Shown: one piece after another, positions 19,342-28,950 of the stretch
How positions within the stretch are numbered: position 1 is the first letter of the stretch
Layout of the letters: the number at the start of each line of letters is the position of its first letter
From: Durusdinium trenchii
Lineage: Eukaryota; Sar; Dinophyceae; Suessiales; Symbiodiniaceae
Direction of reading: 5' to 3'
Assembly (NCBI GenBank): GCA_963970005.1
Contig: CAXAMN010004002.1
Coordinates: 918,929-982,928 of the forward strand
DNA length: 64,000 bases
Position numbers and translations under genes: made by a program
The notes under the pieces: model-generated
Told to the model about the DNA's origin: nothing
The model's input: the letters and a program-made list of their open reading frames with translations, nothing else
Databases searched by the model: none

Positions 19342-19967
19342 ACAGTCTATCAATGATAGATCAATGATAGGTGTTTTTGTCACTGATCAAAGACCAAGTA
19401 GGCGTGAGCCCAGCACCGAACCCTTGATGCTCTCCAAACAGGAAAGTGCCTAGAGACTGCTTTCCTTTAAGAATTCTTTGCAGCACATGGCTGCTTCTAC
19501 TTGGAAAGGACTACCCGAGACTCGATAGTGGAACCCTATAGCACAAATCTATACAAATCTTATATATGTACACACTGTATTATATTATACGGTTTCTATA
19601 TATATATAAATCATGTTACATCTACTGTAAGTATAATCTACATAGTAGGGGTTGTTCGTTTAGTGACTTTGCTACCCGGATCGAGTGCGAGTGTGGGGTG
19701 TCACGTCCGAAGGATAGCTCGCATTCGCTTCACATCAAGGTGGTATGCTTCATCCCACGCACCAGGACAACTAAAGAATAAAACACACATAACAAAACAC
19801 AATACATGCAAAAGCGCAAACACTATTTGAGACCAGGCTTCACTTAGCCCCTACATCAGGAAACCCTTTTTGACCCCTTATCAACGTTTTTGGGTTGACC
19901 GCGGCCTTTAACAGAGTGACCTGCGGCACACCTTAGGCCAGGTCCGATCAAACTCTTCTTCGGGGTC

Positions 19968-20075
19968 CATGCTACCCTCCTGCAGATTAAAATGGACTCT
20001 CAAAACCAGTTGGCTTGTAGAGGATGTCATGGTCTTCCACGGGGTGATTTTCAGTGCACATGTTAGTCCGCAGGT
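19968..20075. mobile_element. Diverged copy of the CACTCCCGAAAACT element family
   Basis: It shares the order of blocks: TGGACTCTCAAAACCAG, a GCTTGTAGAGGATG centre and a GCACATGTTAG right arm. It is too diverged for exact borders. Confidence 0.45.
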
Positions 20076-21664
20076 AAGTCGAACTGAGTGTCGAACTGGG
20101 CCCCAAGGATCCCCCCAAGTTCCACCGACCAGAGAGCAACGGAATGCGCTCGGAGCCACAAGGTTGACCCTGCAGACAATCATGAAAGCTGAGCAGACCA
20201 GGTCTTTTGTAGAAGGCCTTCCAGGCTGCAGATCCACTTCCATGACTGTAGTGCAGTTTAGATTGATTGGACCTATAGGAACTCCGGAAGCACCCAGTCC
20301 AACCAACTCCCCTCCCTCTCCCGGCGCCCGAGCTCACGAGGGAGCACGGAGCCGTCGGGGAGCATGAAGCAGCGGTGCTGCAGGCGCGATCGATGGAGCG
20401 TGCGATGGCGCGGGCGCGAGCGGGTCCGATCGAGGGTCGCGTTGTTCGCATAGAGTGCCAACCAGAGGTTCGATGGCACAAGTTGCCCTGAGGGCTTGGT
20501 GGTTTAGTGGAACCCCCATCTATAGAGGACATCTTGGGGTCTTTGCCATTCTACTCAGAAACCATTGTCTATGTTCACCTGGCTTAAGCACGAAGCGAGG
20601 TTTGGCCTACGATGATTGTAGATCGATGTGTTTTTCCCCTGAGGTCAGATACGGATGAGAGGACTTGTGAGGATTTTGCGAGCAAGACATAGCAAGACGA
20701 CTTGTTTCTTGCAATGCTTTTTTTGTTTCTTTTAAGTCTCTCTCTCTCTCGCTCTGTGCATTTTTATATCAATAGTATTATAAATATAAATATATATATA
20801 TATACGTGTGTGTATGTGCGTAATCACTATGGTTGCGTCCTTTGCATGCGAAGATCGGGTTCTTTCACCCAGATACGTTTGTTGAAATGCTTTGCCTGAA
20901 GTCCTTCCGGCCTGGTGTTCTGTGGCGATGCCGGCGACCAAAGGCTGCTTTGATCCCAGGTTCAAAGGGAGAATCGACTGTTTGATCCCACAATATGACT
21001 TTCGGGGTGAAAGCCATGGTTTCTTGCAAAGGTCCCTTAAACCAATCAATTGATTGAAACGCTTAAATCAACCGTCTCTTCAGGATGTGGGACGGCAGAC
21101 AGCACCATGGTAACATTGGCCGAATCACTCACCTCAAGGCAGACTGTAGCTCACCGCAGCCTATGGCTAATCTCACGGAGAGACAGGGAGATGCGGAGAT
21201 GAAAGAACTCCGTAAGTAAATCAATCATGCCCTAGAGGCCCTGGAGGTCCAGTCAAGTAAAACCTGGCGATGAAAGCTTCATTCATAGTGTTTTTGTATG
21301 ACCAACTCCAGTCAAATGAGGTTCTGTATACTAGGTTCTTTTCCCACCCGACTTTTGCGCTCCAGGAGCAGAGGCAAATCCCAGCAGACCTTCAGGTCGG
21401 GTCGGTCGCGCAGTTGGTGGTTTCGGAGGGTTTTATTCTTAACCTGTACTTGGGCACTTGGGATGATTCAATCCACTGACTCATACTTTTCAAGCGAGTT
21501 GAAGCCACCAACCAGAAATGGCTTCAAACATTTGGCGGAACATGCTGGAACTACGACAACTCCGGCACGTCGCAAGTGAACCGGGTTTGATATACAGATC
21601 CTGAAAACCAGTCAAAAGTCTTTGGAATCGTTCAGGTTGGTTTAGACTGGTCAAGTTTAGAAGT

Positions 21665-21763
21665 ACACTCCCCTGGGATCACCATGGAAGTGGATCACCA
21701 CCCGTTTGTAGAGGACAGTTGTGATCCAAGAGGTGATTGTTCCACTTCCGTGAGATGTCCAGG
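21665..21763. mobile_element. CACTCCC-type inverted-repeat element, AGTGG subfamily
   Basis: The left arm reads ACACTCCCCTGGGATCACCA and TGGAAGTGGA. The centre is CGTTTGTAGAGGACAG and the right arm TTCCACTTCCGTGAG. This is the same layout as 36484-36586, with decayed ends. Confidence 0.6.
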
Positions 21764-22174
21764 TGATTTTCCGTGTTGAACATATGTTTACTGCACATGA
21801 ACAGTTGTAGAATCGTCAGATATTCTCTTGCATACTGTACGCATCTCAGGGTACAGAGGTGTCGCGAGGTGCCACCAAAGCCACCAACTCTTGTGGTTTC
21901 AGGTAGCAGGTTGAGATCGTGACAATGGGTAAAGATGCTATATGTTCCATACTTTGTGTTTGGGACTGCTATGATTGCGCGGTTCTTTCGTGTTCGATCT
22001 TGAAACAACCTCAGCTGGTTGAAGAGGCCGTGCTTTGGAAGATGGTTCAGCTTTGGAAGATTTGATGTAAGGGACTGAAACATGGAAGCCGTCAATGTCT
22101 CATATTTCAATGGTGTAAGTAAACTGTCCAGCTATGCCAGTGTCGCTACACACATATAATTATAATATATATAT

Positions 22175-22186
22175 ATATATTCCCTG
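22175..22186. repeat. Left target-site duplication of the LINE
   Basis: ATATATTCCCTG is repeated exactly at 28939-28950, directly after the element's A-rich tail. The left copy is the end of an AT microsatellite. Confidence 0.85.
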
Positions 22187-22311
22187 CCGGCTCAAGGCCA
22201 TTTTCAGCATCAAGGCCAGGACCTACCGGGTCCCTAGGCCATCCAGCAGGGCACGGACACCTTGAGTCTGCCGAGCTCTCGGGCCAGATCGCAGAGGGTG
22301 CCGTGATCCCA

Positions 22312-23160
22312 ATGCGCCGGCACTATAAAGTGTGCGGCCACTGCAGGTGCAGTTGGATTTGGGAAGATAGGCTGTTGAGTCAGCCTAATCTCACATGCAA
22401 TCAATGCGGAGAGGCATGGCAGAAAAAGCAGGTTCCGGACCTCAGACAGAACCGCAGAGTGACCTGGGCCTCATGGAATTTCCAGGGTGATGGGCATAGA
22501 TGGCCAAGGAAGTCTTTCAAAGATGCCTTGTTGGAACCTCCACCGGGACTCCACGGTGGACAAAAGAGCCGCAAGGCAAAGAAGGCTAAAGATCCAGCCC
22601 TCCAGAAGGCCCTCAAAGATCACTGGGACCAGCTGCCGGATGCATTCAAAGAGAAATGCACTTCCTTAGGGGTGCAGGTGACAGCTCCACCTAGCACGCC
22701 TGACTTACCCACATTGATCAAAGAGCACCTCCAGAGCTTACCCACTGAGTTGAAGGAGGCGGTGGAGAAACTGGTTACACCAGATCCACCGGAACCACCT
22801 TTGGCATCCAAAGTCAAGCAAGCGGTGGGCACATTGAAGCAGCTAACAGAGAAGAAAGCAAGCCTGCAGACCAAGGCAGACGCAGTTAAAGCTCAATATA
22901 CTCAGCTCTTGCAAGACCTCAAGGAACTGCAAGGCAAGATTGAGACGGCACAGAAAGAGTTGCAGAGCACAACGACTCAGTACAATCAGCAACTCGAAAA
23001 GCAAAAACAAGAAGATGCTGAAGACATGGCAGATGAACTTTCGCCTGAAGCATTAGTCACTGCAATGGCCAGTGTTGGGCTTCAGGCTACATCAGCCCAG
23101 GTGAAAGACCTGGCCGTGAAGCTTGTTGAAAGCGCGGCAAAAAGAAGGAAGTGTTGGTAA
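22312..23160 (+). CDS. LINE ORF1: zinc-ribbon and coiled-coil protein
   Basis: The protein has 282 residues from the first ATG; the same frame is open further upstream without another ATG. Cys8, Cys11, Cys29 and Cys32 form a C-x2-C-x17-C-x2-C zinc ribbon next to Trp-rich residues. A middle part rich in Lys, Pro and Leu is followed by a long heptad-like coiled coil at about residues 167-235 (EKKASLQTKADAVKAQ onward). The end is basic (KRRK). The combination of a nucleic-acid-binding finger and a coiled coil fits a LINE ORF1 RNA-binding particle protein that would coat element RNA in the cytoplasm. Its stop lies inside ORF2, which begins in the +1 frame. Confidence 0.8.
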   Translation: MRRHYKVCGHCRCSWIWEDRLLSQPNLTCNQCGEAWQKKQVPDLRQNRRVTWASWNFQGDGHRWPRKSFKDALLEPPPGLHGGQKSRKAKKAKDPALQKALKDHWDQLPDAFKEKCTSLGVQVTAPPSTPDLPTLIKEHLQSLPTELKEAVEKLVTPDPPEPPLASKVKQAVGTLKQLTEKKASLQTKADAVKAQYTQLLQDLKELQGKIETAQKELQSTTTQYNQQLEKQKQEDAEDMADELSPEALVTAMASVGLQATSAQVKDLAVKLVESAAKRRKCW

Positions 23161-26100
23161 CAGCAGGTTACTCCGACGGGCTGATGAAAGGGGTGACACA
23201 ACCTTGCAACAAACATCCAGGGGCCATAGTGATGTGAGCATGCAAGGATGTGCTAGTTTTGGCTCAGGCGATGGAGGGTTTTCCTTTGACGGGCCTGAGA
23301 TGGGGAGTTCAGCCGACCAGCGGCTGACCAGTCAGGAAGGGAGTGCGCCTTTTCCTGGCTTCACAGGAGGAGCTGGCGACATGGATGACATCATGGACTC
23401 CAGCAGTGACATAGACATGCAGGTTGAAAGAAATGCACCAAGGAGTGGTCCGATGTGGCCGCTTGACTACGTGGCCCAAAGTCTGCAATGCAGGCTTGGC
23501 AATCCAAACAACCGATGCTTCGCGAATGCAGCCTTCCGCTTATGGTCATGGGCGGGGGCTTTCATGGAAGGACCAAAACTGTGGAGCAAAACAACCACAG
23601 CAGTTCTGGAGGCACTCAAGGCTGATGAGGTGGTCCACCTGCCAAAGCTGCCAGGGCTGGAAGTTTTGTGGGAGAAATTTGATGACAACAAACAAGATGA
23701 TGCATCTCATTTTCTGCAAGAATTGGTGGCGATTGCGGAAACGGATCATGTAATTCAGAGCTACCACCAGGTTGACTACAGACAGGAGGTACAGCAGCAC
23801 AAAGCTTTCCCGGTCCATCTGCTGTTCCATGCCTCCCAAGGACCGGGGGACCTGGAACACCTGATAGCTGAATGGGCGAACACAGCAGAGGGCCAGGTGT
23901 TTGATGGGCAAGGATTGTGGGTGGCACAGATTGGGCGCTATGAACAAGTTCAGGGAACATGGACAAAGCACCACCGTGCGTTGCAAGTGCCCTCGATTTT
24001 CAATTTGCCGGTCACCTTGGATGGAGAAGAAACTAGAACGCTGCAATACTCCCTGATCGGTTTCCTGTGCCATTCAGGCACAGCACACCAGGAGGGGCAT
24101 TTCTTTGCTGTTTTCATCTACAGAGGTTTGTACTGGCTTGTTGATGATGGTGCATACCCCAGACCTTTTCAACATTTGTCAGAGACGACCCAACAACAGA
24201 TAGTGCAGGTTTGGGCCATTCCCTCAAGACGACTGCTACCGGCCCACATTGAGTGTGATGTGACACCAGGGCGTCAGCGACCCATGGTGCCGGAACAGGC
24301 TGCGAAGAGGCAGTGTACTGAGGGCATCCAGTTTGATTTTGCCAACATCACGCAACTTGGGAAAGCAGTGAGACAATGGATCATCACTCGCCCCAGGAAG
24401 CCTCTGTTCATGGTGGAAACTCACCTGGGTGCAGCGGATTTTGAGAAAACACAGCAATGGCTAGTCACACGTGGACTCAACATGCTAGGTGAACCAGCAG
24501 CTGAGACTGTCAAGGGAGGCACCAACGGGGGTTTCATGATGGTCTACCCACCGAATCAACATTTCCATTTTGTCCAGAAGCAGGTCATTGACGGATGTGG
24601 GTGGTATGGTGTTTCCTGGACTTTTGGCAATAGCGAATTGATTTTGGTGATGAGTTATTTCAAATGTGGCGAAGGCATGCAAGGCCCATGCAACAGCAGG
24701 TTGTGGGCTGGTTTACTGGCCTTTGTGACGAGTCTGCAACGGCCGGTGATCGTGTTCGGTGATTTCAACATTCCGCCGGAAGTTTTCATGACCACCACCA
24801 TGGCACAGGTCATGCATGTACAAATTCTGGCAACAGGGCAGGAGACATGCAACACTGGCAATGAGCTGGATTGGGCATTTGTCTCCACACAGTTGATAGC
24901 AGACATGACGGTTCAGACGGATTGGATGGTGCCTTTCAAACCTCATGCCATGCTCCGCTTCCAACTGGCTGGTCATTTTGAGGACGTGGTAGTGCGACAA
25001 CTCTCCAAATATGGGCCAGCGCCCAAACTCAGCAAGCCAGCAAAAGAATGGCACCACTTTGAAACCAGACAGGTCAAAGTCAACTGGCTGAACAAGGAGA
25101 CGGACAACCTCACTTCCCAGACTGGCAGCCTGTATGACCGCATTGAAAGATTTGTGCTTCAACAGCTGGACAAACCCACTACTGGGAGAGGCACCACTCT
25201 CCAGTACGTTCATCGACCAATTGCTGACCCCAGCAAGCCGTGGATATGGAGGAAAGGCAGCTTGGCCTTTTGGGGTCAGATTGAAATCCGGCTGCAAAGG
25301 TTGCTGCATCAGTCTCAGCGTGAACCTCGGCACCAGACAGGCTTACAAAAGCTAGGCTGGCACATTGATGAGAATTGGCACCCGGATGCCCCGGTTACTT
25401 GTGAAGGCTACAAGATGTTGTTTGAAATGCTATGGCACCAGCATGGCGACGAGCACATTCATGTCCTTTTGAACTACACCACCAGACAAAGGGAACTGCA
25501 TCAACAAGAGAGTTTTCAACAAGAGACCGAAGAATACAGGCAATGGCTGACCCAGGCCACACAGAAGGGATGCCGCGGATTGTACCGCACACTCAAGAAG
25601 GACGAGCTGCCATACATGAGGCCTTTCCAAGACCAGCCACGGAGTGAGCGCATGGCAAAGAGAGTTCAACAGTGGGGGGACATCTGGCAAACCCAGGATC
25701 AACCGGTCCTCATTGCTAGCATGGAGCAGATGATCCAGAGAGGCCAAGCTGCTGCTCAGCAGCTCCCTCCGCTGACTGAGGCACAGATTTGGTATACCAT
25801 CAAGCAGTTGGCTCTCAAGGCACCAGGTTTGGACGGCATTGGCTTTGACTTTCTCAAAGCTTTGCCTTTCAGTGCAATGGCAGATTTGAAAGAGCTCTTT
25901 CATCAGATCGAGGCAGCGGCCATGATACCCAGCCAATGGGGGACCTCGTTGATAGCTCTTCTGCCCAAGTCTCAAGTCATTGAGCGCCCCATTGCATTGG
26001 TTGCCACTCTCTACAGGCTATGGTGCCGTTTGAGAAACGGGCAGACCAAGCTGTGGGCCCAGCACATACAGGACGAATATCCTTGGGAAAGGGCCGTGCC

Positions 26101-28900
26101 AGGGACAGAATGTTTGCAGGTAGCTCTGAAGAGAGCCTTCATGACGGAGCATCATCAAGCACACCGAAGAACTGTTGTCTCTGTCCTTTTGGACCTATCC
26201 AATTTCTACGACCGCATCAATCTGCAAAAGCTGGCAAACCGCTGGCTGGATTCCTCGTATCCAGCCACCCATGCGGCCCTGGCCATGCAAGTGTATGCAG
26301 GCAGCAGGATCTTGGAAGCAGAAGGAGAAGCGTCCGAGCCGCTATGGGCAAGCCATGGCATTCTGGCAGGTGATCCGCAAGCACCTTTGGCAGCTAAGGT
26401 CTATTTGCAAAGAGCCCTCCGTGAGTTCAGCAGACGTTTTCCACAACTGCACACGGACTTATGGATTGATGACTTGAGTTTTGATGTTGTTGACAAGGAT
26501 CCTTACAATGCTGCAAGAATCGCGATACAGGCATATGAATTTGTCAAAACAGAACTTGAGAAGGACAATTTGAAGGTCTCGGCCCAAAAGACAGGATTCA
26601 TTGTGTCCAATGCCGCCGTCAAAAAGATCCTCCAAGAACAGCTTCCCAAGGGAGGCCCAAGAGTACATGATGTGATGCGTGATCTTGGAGTGGATTGCAC
26701 GGCTGGCCGTTTGAGAAGGATTCAAACTATGCGAGCTAGACGCACCAAAGCGGCCAGAAAGACCCGCAAGCTGATGACATTGAAGATTCCTGAACGAGCC
26801 ATCCGCCTCAAATTGTACAAGGGCAGCATAGTAGCTGGCATTAGCTGGGGCCATGATGCAATGGGTATTGCTCCCCAGGTTCGCCGGCGTTTTCGTGCAA
26901 CAATGGGCCGGCAGATGGGTTTGCAAAAGACGGGGAACATTGACATCCTCTTTGATATGCAGAAACAGCACAGAGATCCTGACTATGGTGCCTTTGAGGA
27001 TCAGGTGCGGCTGTACCGCCGGTTTTTCGGAAACTGGCCAGAGCACCTTGCCAGAGATCTGGAGAAAGCCTGGAATTTTCAGAAAGAAAAACTTCGGGCG
27101 GCAAAGCATCCATGGCAGCATGCCAAAGGTCCTGTGGCTGCATTGCAATGTTATTTGATGGAGCATGGGTGGCAATGCGACCGGTACGATGAGTGGACCA
27201 AGCCCGGACACAACGGGGAACCGGAATGCCGGTTGAATATGCATGCAGACTGGTTTTTTCTGAAGCAAGAGTTGGCCAGGGCAAAAAAGTGGGAAACTGT
27301 CATGAAAGTGAGCCAACGCACTTTCCTTCAGGAAGTGCAGCAGCCATTGGATTGGCTGCCTTGGAGAAGAATGAGCAGACAGTTGAGCAAACCCCAAAAC
27401 ACAGCGCTGCAAACGTGGCATCAAGGTGCCATTTTCACACGCAGTGCAGATGGGCAGGAGGGCAAACATTTGATGTGCCCTCATTGTCACACAGAGGCCA
27501 CCCCGATTCACCTCCTCTGGTTGTGCCCACAGACGCAAAAGCAGTTTGCACCGCTGGATCAGCTTGACAAGCAAGAGATCGAGCACGGCATCAACCTTGA
27601 GTTTTGGGCCCAAGGCCTATTGCAGCTGCCCCAATATGAGATATCAACCGGCGGTGCGGCCGTCCAGACTTGGGGCTCATGGACGATCAATGATGAAGTT
27701 CGGCTTGGAGACCATGACATGGTGACCATTGGCATAGCCCCAACGAGCAATGACCCGCGACTCAAACATTTTGTTGTTGCCTTGGTTCACCATACTCATT
27801 TGAATGGTGACCTTTTTCGGAAAGGAGCTGTCACTACAGTGTTGCCCGGAAAACAGTCGATTGAAAGAGCCTGGTTCTACGGGCTAAGGCTCATAGCCCA
27901 CTATCTGGATTTGTCCAAGAAGGTGGTGGTGCAGGTTCTTTCGGTTCGAGCATGGGAGGCCTGGGTGAAGGGTCGCCACGCGGAGACCTTTTTCGATCTC
28001 AACAACCTAGTGACTGCAGATCAAAGACAGCGAATACAACCTTTGAGTTTGACGCTCAAGCAGGTCAACGAGATGCCCAAAGGTGTGTACACGGTCCGAG
28101 CCAGGCTGAGAGACGCCACCAAGGCGGCAAAAGAAGTGGCCATGTCGCTCCGACCTCACCACCTAGAAGAAGAGCTGCACCTCACTGACCAGCGCTACCA
28201 GAAGATAGCACCGTTGGCTATCAAGCGCATCAGATACTTGCTGGAGACTAAGGATCATTTCCTTCACCAGACAAGAGAAGCAGGAAAGACCAGAAGGGAA
28301 CAGACAAGAGCCAAGAAGACCCAACTTTTCCTTGACCTGGGCAATCACCATACCGAGTATGGCCACAGCTGGGAGAAAAAGGGCATTGGGCTGCAATGCA
28401 CCAAATGCAAGGTGCGCATCACAAAGCATTGCACAGTTGAAGACCTTGAGAAGGCAAAAACCGAGACTTGTTCAGGTGCAGCAAAAGTCGATTTGGTTGG
28501 TGGGAAATCCCCTGAAGTTTCAACCAAAGAAGACCTCATCCATCAGATGGTGGCTGGCGAGCTCCCGCAGATGGAGAGTCACAAGTTTGAAGTCCAGAAG
28601 CACTACATTGTTTGCACGGCATGTAAGGGACGCATTTTGCGCAACTCTGCCCGTGAGAAACTTTTGGCCTTGGCCGAGGGCCCTTGTTGGAACAAGCCAT
28701 GGCCGATTCCAAGTGGCTGGCTTGGCCACACCAGCCACAAAATGTGGCGCCAAGGGGGCAAAGTGTACTGCACGCAGTGCAAGGCCCATGCAACGAATCG
28801 AGCGGATTCGTACCAAGCCAGCAAAGGATTGCGACAAGCATGCGGCGAGCAGGCCACGCAAACCACGCTGCCGAGCTGTTTCAAGACCAAAAAGGTCTAG
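23123..28900 (+). CDS. LINE ORF2: C19-like peptidase, endonuclease, reverse transcriptase, zinc fingers
   Basis: The open frame is about 1,925 codons. It opens at 23120 after a TGA, overlaps ORF1 by about 40 bp in the +1 frame, and its first ATG is at 23240. Translation may therefore use reinitiation or frameshifting. Numbering is from 23123. Residues 120-345 resemble a ubiquitin-specific (C19) peptidase: NPNNRCFANAAFRLW with Cys132, EGHFFAVF with His326, and D341/D342. Residues 425-610 are an AP-type endonuclease/exonuclease domain (E432 in VETHL, FGDFNIPPE with D547 and N549, H608). Residues 880-1165 are reverse transcriptase (KAPGLDGIGFDFLKALP, D1024 in DLSNFYD, GILAGDPQAPLAA, WIDD at 1114-1117). 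C1452-x2-C-x7-H-x4-C is a zinc knuckle. A later segment (ERAWFYGLRLIAHYL) may be a degenerate RNase H-like fold lacking clear catalytic aspartates. Three C-x2-C...C fingers end the protein. Confidence 0.9.
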   Translation: MLKARQKEGSVGNSRLLRRADERGDTTLQQTSRGHSDVSMQGCASFGSGDGGFSFDGPEMGSSADQRLTSQEGSAPFPGFTGGAGDMDDIMDSSSDIDMQVERNAPRSGPMWPLDYVAQSLQCRLGNPNNRCFANAAFRLWSWAGAFMEGPKLWSKTTTAVLEALKADEVVHLPKLPGLEVLWEKFDDNKQDDASHFLQELVAIAETDHVIQSYHQVDYRQEVQQHKAFPVHLLFHASQGPGDLEHLIAEWANTAEGQVFDGQGLWVAQIGRYEQVQGTWTKHHRALQVPSIFNLPVTLDGEETRTLQYSLIGFLCHSGTAHQEGHFFAVFIYRGLYWLVDDGAYPRPFQHLSETTQQQIVQVWAIPSRRLLPAHIECDVTPGRQRPMVPEQAAKRQCTEGIQFDFANITQLGKAVRQWIITRPRKPLFMVETHLGAADFEKTQQWLVTRGLNMLGEPAAETVKGGTNGGFMMVYPPNQHFHFVQKQVIDGCGWYGVSWTFGNSELILVMSYFKCGEGMQGPCNSRLWAGLLAFVTSLQRPVIVFGDFNIPPEVFMTTTMAQVMHVQILATGQETCNTGNELDWAFVSTQLIADMTVQTDWMVPFKPHAMLRFQLAGHFEDVVVRQLSKYGPAPKLSKPAKEWHHFETRQVKVNWLNKETDNLTSQTGSLYDRIERFVLQQLDKPTTGRGTTLQYVHRPIADPSKPWIWRKGSLAFWGQIEIRLQRLLHQSQREPRHQTGLQKLGWHIDENWHPDAPVTCEGYKMLFEMLWHQHGDEHIHVLLNYTTRQRELHQQESFQQETEEYRQWLTQATQKGCRGLYRTLKKDELPYMRPFQDQPRSERMAKRVQQWGDIWQTQDQPVLIASMEQMIQRGQAAAQQLPPLTEAQIWYTIKQLALKAPGLDGIGFDFLKALPFSAMADLKELFHQIEAAAMIPSQWGTSLIALLPKSQVIERPIALVATLYRLWCRLRNGQTKLWAQHIQDEYPWERAVPGTECLQVALKRAFMTEHHQAHRRTVVSVLLDLSNFYDRINLQKLANRWLDSSYPATHAALAMQVYAGSRILEAEGEASEPLWASHGILAGDPQAPLAAKVYLQRALREFSRRFPQLHTDLWIDDLSFDVVDKDPYNAARIAIQAYEFVKTELEKDNLKVSAQKTGFIVSNAAVKKILQEQLPKGGPRVHDVMRDLGVDCTAGRLRRIQTMRARRTKAARKTRKLMTLKIPERAIRLKLYKGSIVAGISWGHDAMGIAPQVRRRFRATMGRQMGLQKTGNIDILFDMQKQHRDPDYGAFEDQVRLYRRFFGNWPEHLARDLEKAWNFQKEKLRAAKHPWQHAKGPVAALQCYLMEHGWQCDRYDEWTKPGHNGEPECRLNMHADWFFLKQELARAKKWETVMKVSQRTFLQEVQQPLDWLPWRRMSRQLSKPQNTALQTWHQGAIFTRSADGQEGKHLMCPHCHTEATPIHLLWLCPQTQKQFAPLDQLDKQEIEHGINLEFWAQGLLQLPQYEISTGGAAVQTWGSWTINDEVRLGDHDMVTIGIAPTSNDPRLKHFVVALVHHTHLNGDLFRKGAVTTVLPGKQSIERAWFYGLRLIAHYLDLSKKVVVQVLSVRAWEAWVKGRHAETFFDLNNLVTADQRQRIQPLSLTLKQVNEMPKGVYTVRARLRDATKAAKEVAMSLRPHHLEEELHLTDQRYQKIAPLAIKRIRYLLETKDHFLHQTREAGKTRREQTRAKKTQLFLDLGNHHTEYGHSWEKKGIGLQCTKCKVRITKHCTVEDLEKAKTETCSGAAKVDLVGGKSPEVSTKEDLIHQMVAGELPQMESHKFEVQKHYIVCTACKGRILRNSAREKLLALAEGPCWNKPWPIPSGWLGHTSHKMWRQGGKVYCTQCKAHATNRADSYQASKGLRQACGEQATQTTLPSCFKTKKV
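28366..28860 (+). other. Three zinc-finger-like repeats at the ORF2 C terminus
   Basis: Three spaced units each carry a His-containing lead (GHSWEKKG, SHKFEVQK, GHTSHKM), then CTKC, CTAC or CTQC, then a lone Cys 17-24 residues later. They look like repeated H/C-C-C zinc modules, presumably for element RNA or DNA binding. Confidence 0.65.
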
Positions 28901-28938
28901 GGACCGGAGAGCTTAGGAAAAGAGACGAAGAAAAAAAA

Positions 28939-28950
28939 ATATATTCCCTG
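28939..28950. repeat. Right target-site duplication of the LINE
   Basis: ATATATTCCCTG is identical to 22175-22186. The base after it differs (T here, C on the left), then CGG is shared, probably by chance. Confidence 0.85.

Larger units (their letters stand above)
18091..22174. other. Spacer between copy C and the retrotransposon
   Basis: No gene could be supported. It contains inverted-repeat elements (19247-19341, 19968-20075, 21665-21763) and TA-rich microsatellites at 19560-19640, 20760-20805 and 22160-22180. The last is the retrotransposon target. A GC-rich patch at 20280-20450 shows no domain. Confidence 0.5.
22187..28938 (+). mobile_element. Intact non-LTR (LINE) retrotransposon encoding a C19-type peptidase domain
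   Basis: The 6.75-kb element is bounded by a 12-bp target-site duplication and ends in an A-rich tail (GACGAAGAAAAAAAAA). It has a leader of about 125 bp, ORF1 (22312-23160), ORF2 (to 28900) and a 3' UTR of only 38 bp before the duplication. Both ORFs are free of stops and frameshifts over about 6.5 kb, and the duplicated target is perfect, so insertion is probably recent. Target-primed reverse transcription is implied by the tail-duplication arrangement. It is inserted in the spacer between copy C and gene B, sense to them. The peptidase plus AP-endonuclease plus RT order is uncommon among LINEs; I recall similar proteins in dinoflagellate gene sets. Confidence 0.9.

Noticed and set aside
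20280-20460. GC-rich patch with open frames on both strands
   Set aside because: No motif, paralogue or splice context could be recognised.
26459-27613. Minus-strand open frame of 384 codons inside the LINE
   Set aside because: It is antisense to the RT and downstream part of ORF2, which has clear catalytic motifs; the antisense frame shows no domain.
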